Shown here one piece after another: positions 1-7,378 of a DNA stretch of 11,821 bases. A program made the position numbers and the translations under genes. The stretch is taken from NCBI GenBank assembly GCA_900546435.1, contig URCQ01000038.1, forward strand, positions 1 to 11,821, in the 5' to 3' direction. The number at the start of each line of letters is the position of its first letter. Position 1 is the stretch's first letter. This DNA comes from an uncultured Pseudobutyrivibrio sp. (GTDB lineage Bacteria; Bacillota; Clostridia; Lachnospirales; Lachnospiraceae). Under the pieces are notes generated by a model, which was given only the letters and a program-made list of their open reading frames with translations, made no database searches and was not told where the DNA came from.

Positions 1-57
1 ACCAAGGGGTTACACCCAGCGCCCCGAGCCACCCTTTTTAAGGGTGGCGGCGACTAA
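1..57 (+). other. Possible 3' end of an upstream gene (GC-rich edge)
   Basis: Frame 1 is open from the window edge to a TAA at 55-57 and would end in residues PRATLFKGGGD. The stretch is clearly richer in G and C than the rest of the window and contains a perfect inverted repeat. It could be the tail of a coding sequence, the end of a structured RNA, or only the upstream terminator region. With 18 codons visible no family can be named, and an open frame this short may arise by chance. Confidence 0.25.
28..48 (+). terminator. GC-rich perfect hairpin, terminator-like
   Basis: A 9-bp perfect stem, GCCACCCTT (28-36) with AAGGGTGGC (40-48), closes on a TTT loop. It lies about 40 nt before the promoter of the next unit, where an upstream transcript would be expected to end. 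No run of T follows, only the AT-rich stretch taaataaataat, so it is not a textbook intrinsic terminator on the + strand. It may instead be part of a structured RNA or overlap the end of a gene. Confidence 0.4.
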
Positions 58-89
58 ATAAATAATGGTCTGATGAGAAAAGCTGGTAG

Positions 90-118
90 TTGTTTCTTGG
101 AAAAAAACTTGCTATAAT
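90..118 (+). promoter_or_regulatory. Promoter of the membrane protein-queH-argH unit
   Basis: A perfect -10 hexamer TATAAT (113-118) is preceded by TG at 110-111, giving the extended -10 form TGnTATAAT. A weaker -35 TTGTTT (90-95) lies 17 bp upstream. The start of transcription would fall near 125, leaving a leader of about 28 nt before the first ATG at 153. The extended -10 compensates for the poor -35, as is common for SigA-type promoters in Firmicutes. Confidence 0.75.
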
Positions 119-152
119 GGGCTAAGCGAAAAGAAAAGAGAGGATATTTGAT

Positions 153-470
153 ATGACAAAAGCATTAAAAACATTAAAAAATAAACCAATCATTCCACTT
201 GGAATCTTTTTGGCAGTGACCGTTGTGATGATTATTGTTAGTTTTGTGGCATTGCATATTCCAATTGTTGCCATCTGTACGATTGCTATTTTGGAAGTAT
301 TGTTATGCGCGCTATTGAATCGTATCCCAATCTGGGTTCATGGTATTGTTGTGATTGCACAGATCGTAGCAGGGATTATTTTCGGAAAAGTTGTTTTTAT
401 GGTATTGATGGCAATCATTTATGTGCTTGCTGTGTGTTTATTATATCTTTGGACCAGCGAGGAAGCATAA
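153..470 (+). CDS. Small four-helix membrane protein of unknown function
   Basis: This 105-residue protein is not one I recognise. It has a short basic N-terminus (four lysines in residues 3-11) followed by four hydrophobic segments at about 15-34, 36-55, 60-78 and 80-100, and ends in the acidic tail SEEA. The positive N-terminus suggests that both ends face the cytoplasm. There is no signal peptidase site, and Cys42, Cys52 and Cys95 lie in or near membrane segments. The ATG at 153 follows an AGAGAGG site about 9 nt upstream. It is the first gene after a strong promoter, and its stop is 3 nt before queH, whose ribosome binding site lies inside this gene, so the two are probably translationally coupled. 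It is shorter than known queuosine-precursor transporters (QueT, YhhQ), so a link to queuosine is only a guess from position. Confidence 0.8.
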   Translation: MTKALKTLKNKPIIPLGIFLAVTVVMIIVSFVALHIPIVAICTIAILEVLLCALLNRIPIWVHGIVVIAQIVAGIIFGKVVFMVLMAIIYVLAVCLLYLWTSEEA

Positions 471-473
471 TCC

Positions 474-1112
474 ATGAAACAGAATTACCAGCGTCTTCTG
501 GATGAAACCATAACAAAATTGCAGGAGCAGAACCGTGTGCCGACCTTATTGCTGCACTCGTGTTGTGCTCCTTGTAGTAGTTATGTGTTGGAATATCTAT
601 CAGAATTTTTTTCTATTACAGTGTTTTATTACAATCCCAATATTTACCCGGATGAAGAGTATACAAAACGTGTAGCAGAACAGAAAACGTTTATTGAGCG
701 TTTTCCGGCAAAACACAAAATTTCTTTTGTGGAAGGATGTTTTGACAAAGAACATTTCTACGAAGTGACGAAAGGCTTGGAACAGGAGCCAGAGGGCGGC
801 AAACGTTGTGAACAGTGCTTTTGTTTGCGTTTAGAAGAGACCGCAAAACTGGCACAAAAAATGCAGATGGATTACTTTACTACTACACTTTCCATCAGTC
901 CAATGAAAAATGCACAGATGTTAAATGAAATTGGAAGTCGCATAGCGGATACGTATGATGTGTCTTATTTGCATTCTGATTTTAAGAAACGTGAAGGATA
1001 TAAGAGAAGTGTAGAATTATCAAAGGAATATGGAATGTATCGACAGGATTACTGTGGGTGTATTTTTTCATATCGTAGCAGACAACAGGAAAAACAGGAA
1101 AGGAATCAGTAA
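474..1112 (+). CDS. queH: Epoxyqueuosine reductase QueH
   Basis: QueH (formerly DUF208) reduces epoxyqueuosine to queuosine in tRNA, the last step of the modification at the wobble base of GUN anticodons. It replaces the unrelated cobalamin enzyme QueG in many anaerobes. The family's cysteine pattern is clear: adjacent Cys30-Cys31 followed by Cys34 in HSCCAPCS, then Cys112 and Cys115 in RCEQCFCLR, and a C-terminal Cys194-x-Cys196 (DYCGC). Family motifs YYNPNIYP (52-59), TTTLSISPMKN (136-146) and FKKREGY (170-176) are also present. In the characterised Thermotoga enzyme the paired cysteines take part in iron and iron-sulfur chemistry; I transfer that role by family membership. At 212 residues it is complete. 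The ATG at 474 has a GAGGAAG site 8 nt upstream, inside the preceding gene. No other queuosine gene lies in the window. Confidence 0.93.
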   Translation: MKQNYQRLLDETITKLQEQNRVPTLLLHSCCAPCSSYVLEYLSEFFSITVFYYNPNIYPDEEYTKRVAEQKTFIERFPAKHKISFVEGCFDKEHFYEVTKGLEQEPEGGKRCEQCFCLRLEETAKLAQKMQMDYFTTTLSISPMKNAQMLNEIGSRIADTYDVSYLHSDFKKREGYKRSVELSKEYGMYRQDYCGCIFSYRSRQQEKQERNQ

Positions 1113-1114
1113 GT

Positions 1115-2491
1115 ATGGCACAATTATGGGGTGGACGATTCACCAAGGCAACCGATCAGTTAGTATATGACTTTAACGCATCGATTGGGTTCGATCAGCG
1201 TTTTTTCGCAGAGGACGTTATGGGCAGTAAAGCGCATGTTAAGATGTTGGCAAAACAGGGCATTCTCACGGAAAAAGAACGCGATGAGATCTTAGTCGGA
1301 CTTGAAAGCATCCAAAAAGATGTGGCAGATGGAACACTTGCAATCACAGCAGAGTATGAGGACATCCATAGCTTTGTAGAGGCAAATCTGATTGAGAGAA
1401 TCGGAGACCCGGGGAAAAAATTACATACGGGAAGAAGCAGAAATGATCAAGTGGCTCTGGACATGCGTCTTTATACCAGAACGCAGGTGGAACATACACA
1501 GGAATTGCTGCGTCATTTGCTTACAACTATCCTTTCTATTATGGAAAAGCATACAGAGACAATTATGCCGGGCTTTACGCATTTACAAAAAGCACAGCCA
1601 ATTACCCTTGCACATCATATGGGAGCATATTTTGAAATGTTCAAGCGCGATGTACAGCGCCTAGAAGACATTCATGAAAGAATGAATTATTGTCCACTTG
1701 GATCCGGTGCATTGGCGGGAACAACGTATCCACTGGATCGGGAGTACACTGCAGAATTGCTGGGATTTTATGGACCTACCCTAAACAGCATGGATGGTGT
1801 GAGTGACCGCGATTATCTGTTAGAATATCTCAGTGCCATGAGTACCATTATGATGCATCTGAGTCGTTTTTCAGAAGAAGTCATTATCTGGAATTCAAAT
1901 GAATATCGTTTTATAGAGATTGATGATGCATACAGCACTGGAAGCAGTATTATGCCGCAGAAAAAGAATCCGGATATTGCAGAGCTTGTGCGTGGAAAGA
2001 CAGGCCGCGTGTATGGAGCATTGATGGCGTTACTTACAACGATGAAGGGGATTCCACTGGCATACAACAAAGATATGCAGGAAGACAAAGAAATGGCGTT
2101 TGACGCAATGGATACGGTTAACGGATGTATCCAATTGTTTGATGGAATGCTTGAAACCATGACATTTCGCGAGGATGTTATGGAAAAAAGTGCAAGACAC
2201 GGATTTACGAATGCAACAGATGCAGCAGATTATCTGGTAGGAAAGGGTGTTCCGTTCCGGGATGCGCATGGTATTATCGGACGCGTTGTGCTGTATTGTA
2301 TTGATAAGGGCATTGCCATTGATGATATGTCATTGGAAGAATTAAAGGAATTTTCTGAGGTGTTTGAGGAAGATATCTATGATGCAATTTCTATGTACAC
2401 TTGTGTCAACAAACGTTTGACGATTGGTGCGCCGGGAAAAGAAGCCATGGAAAGAGAGATAGCTGCTTGTCATGAGTTTTTAGAAAAATAA
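1115..2491 (+). CDS. argH: Argininosuccinate lyase
   Basis: ArgH cleaves argininosuccinate to arginine and fumarate, the last step of arginine synthesis, as a cytosolic homotetramer of the fumarase/aspartase superfamily. The 458 residues match the usual family length. Visible landmarks are the N-terminal LWGGRF (4-9), HTGRSRND (104-111), GFTHLQKAQP (153-162) with the conserved His156, and the superfamily signature GSSIMPQKKNPD (276-287) holding the mobile-loop catalytic serine Ser278. YNKDMQEDKE (317-326) is also typical. The ATG at 1115 is 2 nt after the queH stop, with an AAAGGA site overlapping the end of queH, so it belongs to the same transcript. No argG or other arginine gene is adjacent, and the coupling with queH has no obvious metabolic logic. 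A terminator follows directly. Confidence 0.98.
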   Translation: MAQLWGGRFTKATDQLVYDFNASIGFDQRFFAEDVMGSKAHVKMLAKQGILTEKERDEILVGLESIQKDVADGTLAITAEYEDIHSFVEANLIERIGDPGKKLHTGRSRNDQVALDMRLYTRTQVEHTQELLRHLLTTILSIMEKHTETIMPGFTHLQKAQPITLAHHMGAYFEMFKRDVQRLEDIHERMNYCPLGSGALAGTTYPLDREYTAELLGFYGPTLNSMDGVSDRDYLLEYLSAMSTIMMHLSRFSEEVIIWNSNEYRFIEIDDAYSTGSSIMPQKKNPDIAELVRGKTGRVYGALMALLTTMKGIPLAYNKDMQEDKEMAFDAMDTVNGCIQLFDGMLETMTFREDVMEKSARHGFTNATDAADYLVGKGVPFRDAHGIIGRVVLYCIDKGIAIDDMSLEELKEFSEVFEEDIYDAISMYTCVNKRLTIGAPGKEAMEREIAACHEFLEK

Positions 2492-2506
2492 CGAAAAGTG
2501 GCAAGG

Positions 2507-2563
2507 AAAAAGGCAGGCATTTGTGTATTTTGCGTAAAATCAGAAAAATGCTTGCTTTTTTTT
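2507..2563 (+). terminator. Intrinsic terminator after argH
   Basis: The left arm at 2507-2522 (aaaaaggcaggcattt) pairs along its length with 2546-2561 (aaatgcttgctttttt) if two G-U pairs are allowed. The right arm runs into eight consecutive T residues (2556-2563). The loop is long, about 23 nt. It ends the membrane protein-queH-argH transcript and separates it from asd. Confidence 0.75.
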
Positions 2564-2580
2564 ATAGAATAACGTAACAT
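2552..2580 (+). promoter_or_regulatory. Weak candidate promoter for asd
   Basis: TTGCTT (2552-2557) and TAACAT (2575-2580) are separated by 17 bp and would start transcription near 2587, giving a leader of about 50 nt. Each hexamer is a modest match, and the -35 lies inside the right arm of the argH terminator. A promoter is expected here because asd sits between two terminators, but this exact placement is uncertain. Confidence 0.3.
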
Positions 2581-2599
2581 ATTTTCCTAGAAAGACAGT

Positions 2600-2618
2600 T
2601 GTCTGTACGGAACGGACA
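2600..2618 (+). promoter_or_regulatory. Hairpin in the asd leader
   Basis: TGTCTGT (2600-2606) pairs with ACGGACA (2612-2618) as a 7-bp stem including one G-U pair, with a 5-nt loop. It ends 6 nt before the AAGGAG ribosome binding site of asd (2625-2630), so it could affect initiation. It is far too small to be a lysine riboswitch, and no T run follows. Confidence 0.35.
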
Positions 2619-2637
2619 TTTGAGAAGGAGAGTCGTC

Positions 2638-3729
2638 ATGAGCGAAAAATTAAAAGTTGGTATTTTAGGTGGTACAGGTATGGTTGGACAGAGATTCATT
2701 TCTCTGCTGGAAAATCATCCATGGTTTGAAGTAACTACGATTGCAGCAAGTCCAAGAAGTGCAGGCAAGCGTTATGAGGATGCTGTAGGTGGTCGTTGGA
2801 AAATGGATACACCAATGCCGGAAGCGGTAAAAGATATTGTTGTTAAAAATGTAAATGAAGTAGAAGAAGTAGCTGCAGAAGTTGATTTTGTATTTAGTGC
2901 AGTGGATATGACAAAGGATGAGATTAAGGCCATCGAGGAGGCATATGCTAAGACAGAGACACCAGTTGTGTCTAATAACAGTGCGCACAGATGGACACCG
3001 GATGTACCGATGGTTGTACCGGAAATCAATCCGGAGCACATGCATGTGATCGAGTACCAGAAGAAGAGACTGGGAACAAAGAGAGGTTTTGTAGCTGTCA
3101 AACCAAATTGCTCCATTCAGTCATATGCACCAGTGCTTACAGCATGGAAGGAATTTGAGCCATATGAGGTGGTTGCTACTACCTATCAGGCAATTTCCGG
3201 AGCAGGAAAGACATTCCAGGATTGGCCGGAAATGCAAGGAAATATCATTCCATTTATCGGTGGAGAAGAAGAAAAAAGTGAAAAGGAGCCACTTCGTATT
3301 TGGGGTTATGTAGACGAAGAAAAGGGCGAGATTGTACCAGCGACTAGCCCGGTAATTACTTGCCAGTGCATTCGTGTTCCTGTATTAAACGGACATACAG
3401 CAGCGGTATTTGTAAAATTCCGTAAGAACCCAACGAAGGAACAGCTGATTGCTGCATTAGAGAATTTCTCAGGTGTTCCACAGGAATTGAATCTTCCAAG
3501 TGCACCAAAGCAGTTTATCCGTTATATGGAAGAGGACAATCGACCACAGGTTACATTAGATGTTAATTATGAAAATGGTATGGGCATTAACGTAGGACGT
3601 TTGCGTGAAGATACAGTTTATGATTGGAAATTTGTAGGTCTTTCCCATAATACGGTACGTGGTGCAGCAGGTGGAGCAGTATTGTGTGCAGAACTTTTGA
3701 AAGCACAGGGATACATAACAAAGAAATAA
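2638..3729 (+). CDS. asd: Aspartate-semialdehyde dehydrogenase
   Basis: Asd reduces aspartyl phosphate with NADPH to aspartate semialdehyde, the branch point to lysine/diaminopimelate, threonine and methionine. The 363-residue protein has the Rossmann glycine motif GGTGMVGQRF (11-20), the active-site cysteine Cys158 in KPNCSIQ (155-161), the substrate-binding stretch QAISGAGKT (184-192) and the conserved His253 in NGHTA. Its sequence style (NCSIQ, PFIGGEEEK) resembles the archaeal/fungal type of the enzyme more than the classical E. coli type; this is judged by eye. The ATG at 2638 is chosen because AAGGAG ends 7 nt before it. An in-frame TTG at 2599 would add 13 residues, lacks a good site and would overlap the leader hairpin. 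The gene is flanked by terminators and is probably monocistronic. Confidence 0.97.
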   Translation: MSEKLKVGILGGTGMVGQRFISLLENHPWFEVTTIAASPRSAGKRYEDAVGGRWKMDTPMPEAVKDIVVKNVNEVEEVAAEVDFVFSAVDMTKDEIKAIEEAYAKTETPVVSNNSAHRWTPDVPMVVPEINPEHMHVIEYQKKRLGTKRGFVAVKPNCSIQSYAPVLTAWKEFEPYEVVATTYQAISGAGKTFQDWPEMQGNIIPFIGGEEEKSEKEPLRIWGYVDEEKGEIVPATSPVITCQCIRVPVLNGHTAAVFVKFRKNPTKEQLIAALENFSGVPQELNLPSAPKQFIRYMEEDNRPQVTLDVNYENGMGINVGRLREDTVYDWKFVGLSHNTVRGAAGGAVLCAELLKAQGYITKK

Positions 3730-3754
3730 CATTTGTTTGAAAAAGAAATACAGT

Positions 3755-3785
3755 AAGGACGGTTCAAAAAGGACCGTCCTTGTTT
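3755..3785 (+). terminator. Intrinsic terminator after asd
   Basis: AAGGACGGTTC (3755-3765) pairs with GGACCGTCCTT (3771-3781) as an 11-bp stem with one G-U pair and an AAAAA loop, followed by TGTTT. It lies 26 nt after the asd stop. Confidence 0.85.
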
Positions 3786-3796
3786 CATCTATGCCC

Positions 3797-3825
3797 TTGT
3801 TATTTTTTCTTTACAAAGATATAAT
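3797..3825 (+). promoter_or_regulatory. Promoter of the ATPase-topB unit
   Basis: TTGTTA (3797-3802) and a perfect TATAAT (3820-3825) are separated by the ideal 17 bp. Transcription would start near 3832, with a leader of about 59 nt before the ATG at 3891. It stands directly after the asd terminator, as expected for a new unit. Confidence 0.75.
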
Positions 3826-3890
3826 AAAAATTACGACTTATTAAATGCAGATTTATGTATTTGAGATAAAAAGAAATGGGGAACGTTTAG

Positions 3891-5252
3891 ATGATCACAC
3901 GTGCTACGGAGTACAAAAAGTTAGAAGAGCTTTTTGGTCAGAGTGGGAATCAGTTGTATATTTTATACGGGAGAGAAGGGTGTGGTAAAGAACTGCTTCT
4001 GCAGCTGTTTACCAGAGATAAAAAATGTTTTTACTATCATGCGAGAAACGCATCTGCAGAGGAACAGCTGCACCAGATGCAGCACGAGATTGAAAAACAA
4101 TTTGAAGCAAATCTGATCCGTGATACATATGATGAGTGCTTTAACCGTATCAAAAGTGGTGATGCCTCCAAGCTGGTTGTAATCATTGATGCATTTGACC
4201 GCATTGTAAAAAAAGACCCGGCATTTATGGAAAGTATTCTCAAATTAAAGGCAAGACGTCTGTATCCGGGACCGGTTATGATTTTATTGTGTCATTCATC
4301 GCTGGCATGGGCGAGTCGGGATATGCAGACATGTCTTGGAGAAAGCATGGAAAAAGTAAATGGTATCATTAAATTAGATGATATGAAGTTTCTTGATGTG
4401 GTGCGTGCGTTTCCGGAATATACGGTTGCGCAGTGCGTGGAAACATACGGAATTATAGGTGGTGTTCCGGATTACTTGAATCGCTGGAATGGCAAAAAAA
4501 GTATCCGGGAAAATATTTGTAACAATATTTTGCGGCCACATGGTTATTTGTTTGCTGAGGCAGAACGTTATATTGGCAGTGAGTTGAGAGAACTTTCTGT
4601 TTACGATACGATTCTGGCATCGATTGCATCCGGTCATGAAAAGTTAAATGATCTGTTTTTGGATACCGGCTATTCCCGTGCAAAAATCAGTGTGTATATG
4701 AAAAACTTAGCAGCCTTTGATGTGATTGAAAAAGTGGTGTCTTTTGAAACGGGTGGATGGGATCATGCCAAGAAAGGGGTATATCACATTCGCAATCATT
4801 TTGTGAATTTCTGGTTTACTTTTATTTACCCACATTTATCAGATCTTTACGTGATGACACCGGAGATTTTTTATGACACCTATATTGAGAGTCGTTTGGA
4901 TGCATACTTGCAACAGTATTTTATCAGTGTTTGCACGGAGTATCTGCAACTGTTAAATCAAGTGGGACAAGTCCAAATCAAGCTCATTAAGATGGGAACG
5001 TGGGTTGGAAAAGAGGGCGCCATCGATATTATTGGCCAGAACGAACAGCGTGAAAATGTAGTAGGCATCTGTAACTGGACTGAGGAAGAATTTTCTTATG
5101 GAAGATATGAAGAACTTTTGGGACAGATGAAAAAGGCTAAGATCTCTGCAAAAGTTGTGTATCTGTTTTCGGCAAAGAAATTTGATGCAAAAATCAGACA
5201 GTTGGCAGAGGAACAAAAAGAAATTGTGCTTGTAGATATGACGGAGTTGTAA
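3891..5252 (+). CDS. DUF234-type ATPase with eroded catalytic motifs
   Basis: The layout is that of the archaeal-type ATPase/DUF234 family: N-terminal P-loop domain (about 1-200), winged helix (about 233-285) and C-terminal restriction-nuclease-like DUF234 region (about 300-430). GGVPDYL (190-196) and RNHFVNFWFTFIYP (301-314) are family hallmarks. The catalytic positions are altered. The P-loop reads GREGCGKE (27-34), with Glu34 where Ser or Thr should bind magnesium. Walker B reads LVVIIDAFD (95-103), Asp100 followed by Ala101 rather than Glu. The nuclease-like motif, usually ECK, reads ICN (393-395), though Asp379 remains. It may therefore bind but not hydrolyse nucleotide, or act as a scaffold. 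The frame is intact over 453 residues, so it is not a simple pseudogene. The ATG at 3891 follows GGGGA. topB starts 5 nt after its stop. The family assignment is firm; the function is unknown. Confidence 0.85.
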   Translation: MITRATEYKKLEELFGQSGNQLYILYGREGCGKELLLQLFTRDKKCFYYHARNASAEEQLHQMQHEIEKQFEANLIRDTYDECFNRIKSGDASKLVVIIDAFDRIVKKDPAFMESILKLKARRLYPGPVMILLCHSSLAWASRDMQTCLGESMEKVNGIIKLDDMKFLDVVRAFPEYTVAQCVETYGIIGGVPDYLNRWNGKKSIRENICNNILRPHGYLFAEAERYIGSELRELSVYDTILASIASGHEKLNDLFLDTGYSRAKISVYMKNLAAFDVIEKVVSFETGGWDHAKKGVYHIRNHFVNFWFTFIYPHLSDLYVMTPEIFYDTYIESRLDAYLQQYFISVCTEYLQLLNQVGQVQIKLIKMGTWVGKEGAIDIIGQNEQRENVVGICNWTEEEFSYGRYEELLGQMKKAKISAKVVYLFSAKKFDAKIRQLAEEQKEIVLVDMTEL

Positions 5253-5257
5253 GATTT

Positions 5258-7360
5258 ATGGGAAAATCTTTATTTATAGCGGAGAAACCGAGTGTGGCAC
5301 AGCAGTTTGGTGCAGCTTTAGGTGAAAACTTAAGCAGACGCGACGGTTATCTCGAGGGGGAACACATGGTAATCAGTTGGTGTGTAGGACACCTTGTAAC
5401 CATGAGTTATCCGGAAGTTTATGATGAAAAATATAAAAGATGGCGCATGGAAACATTGCCATTTTTACCAAAAGAATTCAAATATGAAGTAATTGGAGCT
5501 AGTGCAAAGCAGTATGGTATTGTCAGCGGATTGATGAATCGTGATGATATCGATACGATTTATGTCTGTACGGACTCGGGACGCGAGGGAGAATATATTT
5601 ATCGTCTGGTGGAACAGATGTCCGGTGTGACAGGAAAAGTGCGAAAGCGTGTATGGATTGATTCACAGACAGAAGAAGAGATCCGACGAGGGGTAAAGGA
5701 AGCAAAAGATTTATCAGAATACGATCATTTATCGGATGCAGCGTATTTGCGTGCAAAAGAAGATTATCTGATGGGAATTAATTTTACCAGACTGCTGTCG
5801 CTTCGCTATGGTAATTCCATGGCAAATTTTTTGAACCAGAAATATTGCTCGATATCCGTAGGGCGTGTGATGACTTGCGTATTAGGTATGGTTGTACGCC
5901 GTGAACGCGAAATTCGTAATTTTGAAAAGACACCGTTTTATCGTGTGATGGCAGGTGTGGATGTAGCGGGTGCGCCTTTGACCATGGAGTGGAAAGCAGT
6001 GGTAGGATCGCGCTATGAAAATTCACCACTTCTTTATAAAGAAAATGGTTTCAAAGAAATGGCAAGTGCAATCCGCCTGATGGAAGAGACATTAGGTCTT
6101 GAAGAAGGCAGTGCTGTATTAGATGAAGAAAAGCGCGTCACAGGCAGTGCCAGCGGAACCATCGAAAAGATTGAAAAGAAGAAAGAAAAGAAGAATCCAC
6201 CGCTTTTGTATAACTTGGCGGAATTGCAAAATGATTGTTCAAAGTTCTTTAAAATCAGTCCGGACGAGACGCTTGCTGTTGTGCAGGAATTGTATGAGAA
6301 AAAACTGGTCACCTATCCAAGAACGGACGCGCGTGTATTATCGACAGCCGTCGCAAAAGAGATACATAAAAATATCCGTGGATTGCTTGGCATACCAGGT
6401 GTTCGGAATTTTGCCCAGCAGATTTTGGACAAAGAGATGTATAAGGGACTGGAAAAGACACGCTACGTCAATGATAAACAGATTACAGACCATTATGCGA
6501 TTATTCCAACCGGGCAGGGCTTATCGGCACTCAAGGGATTAAATAGCAGAGCGGTTTATATTTATGAGACAATCGTAAGACGTTTTCTGGCAATCTTTTA
6601 TCCTGCTGCGGAATACGAAAAGTTAAATCTTACGATAAAAAGTGGTACAGAATATTTCTTTGCCTCTGAAAAATACTTAAAAGCACCGGGATATCTGGAT
6701 TTGATGGAATATTCCTTCCGTAAGAAAAAACAGCCAAATGCAGAGGGAAAAGAGCAGGCAGAGGGGACAGACGAGAGGCAGAGTGCACAGGATGTAACGG
6801 AAGCCGATGGAGAAGAAGAGGAAAACAGCAACGTCAATATGGCTGAAGTCGTAGCCAAGATCAAAAAAGGCGATGAGGTTGCCATAGGCAGTATGCAAAT
6901 CAAGGAAGGCGAGACATCACCACCGAAACGATATAATTCCGGAGCGATGATTCTTGCTATGGAAAATGCAGGGCAGTTGATTGAAGATGAAGAATTACGT
7001 TCCCAGATTAAGGGAAGCGGTATTGGTACTTCTGCAACCAGAGCTGAAATTTTAAAGAAGCTGGTCAATAATAAATATATTGCCCTAAATAAAAAAACAC
7101 AGATTTATACGCCGACTTTGCAGGGAGAGATGATATTTGATGTTGTCAATGCCTCGATTCCTGCACTTTTAAATCCGGAACTGACAGCTAGTTGGGAAAA
7201 GGGTCTGACCTACGTGGCAGAAGGCGAAATTACGGCGGATGAATATATGGTAAAATTAGAGAATTTTATCAAACAAAAGACAGCACGTGTGCTGGCGAAT
7301 AACAATCAATATGCGATGCAGGGAATGTACCGTGCAGCAGCACAATATTATAAAAAATAA
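5258..7360 (+). CDS. topB: DNA topoisomerase III (type IA)
   Basis: TopB is a type IA topoisomerase that cuts one DNA strand through a tyrosine link and resolves linked or recombining duplexes. The TOPRIM domain starts at LFIAEKPSVA (5-14), with Glu9 the metal-site glutamate. Its acidic motif reads CTDSGREGE (104-112), with Gly108 in place of the second aspartate of the E. coli DPDREG form; similar DxG forms occur in other Gram-positive TopB proteins as I recall. The catalytic tyrosine is Tyr353 in VTYPRTDARVLS, with Arg355 beside it. GIGTSATRAEI (588-598) is the late conserved motif. Residues about 490-527 are an acidic, low-complexity insertion. No C-terminal zinc ribbon is present. The 700 residues are in the usual range. 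The ribosome binding site GGAG (5243-5246) lies in the end of the preceding ATPase gene, implying coupled translation. Confidence 0.95.
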   Translation: MGKSLFIAEKPSVAQQFGAALGENLSRRDGYLEGEHMVISWCVGHLVTMSYPEVYDEKYKRWRMETLPFLPKEFKYEVIGASAKQYGIVSGLMNRDDIDTIYVCTDSGREGEYIYRLVEQMSGVTGKVRKRVWIDSQTEEEIRRGVKEAKDLSEYDHLSDAAYLRAKEDYLMGINFTRLLSLRYGNSMANFLNQKYCSISVGRVMTCVLGMVVRREREIRNFEKTPFYRVMAGVDVAGAPLTMEWKAVVGSRYENSPLLYKENGFKEMASAIRLMEETLGLEEGSAVLDEEKRVTGSASGTIEKIEKKKEKKNPPLLYNLAELQNDCSKFFKISPDETLAVVQELYEKKLVTYPRTDARVLSTAVAKEIHKNIRGLLGIPGVRNFAQQILDKEMYKGLEKTRYVNDKQITDHYAIIPTGQGLSALKGLNSRAVYIYETIVRRFLAIFYPAAEYEKLNLTIKSGTEYFFASEKYLKAPGYLDLMEYSFRKKKQPNAEGKEQAEGTDERQSAQDVTEADGEEEENSNVNMAEVVAKIKKGDEVAIGSMQIKEGETSPPKRYNSGAMILAMENAGQLIEDEELRSQIKGSGIGTSATRAEILKKLVNNKYIALNKKTQIYTPTLQGEMIFDVVNASIPALLNPELTASWEKGLTYVAEGEITADEYMVKLENFIKQKTARVLANNNQYAMQGMYRAAAQYYKK

Positions 7361-7378
7361 TAAAGGATGGAAAAGAAA

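Noticed and set aside
1813..2269. Two overlapping minus-strand open frames inside argH
   Set aside because: They lie opposite a certain argH gene, lack ribosome binding sites and have no recognisable family; they are shadow frames.
2599..2637. Upstream TTG start for asd
   Set aside because: The added 13 residues are not family-like, and the strong AAGGAG is correctly spaced for the ATG at 2638 instead.
2564..2637. Lysine riboswitch or T-box ahead of asd
   Set aside because: Only about 75 nt lie between the terminator and the start codon, too short for either class, and no conserved core motif is visible.
6598..7068. A 156-residue minus-strand open frame inside topB
   Set aside because: It is serine- and leucine-rich in the way typical of antisense reading of a real gene, and topB is certain here.
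3891..7360. ATPase plus topoisomerase as a phage-defence cassette
   Set aside because: The ATPase motifs are eroded, TopB is a housekeeping type, and no other defence gene, integrase or recombinase is present.
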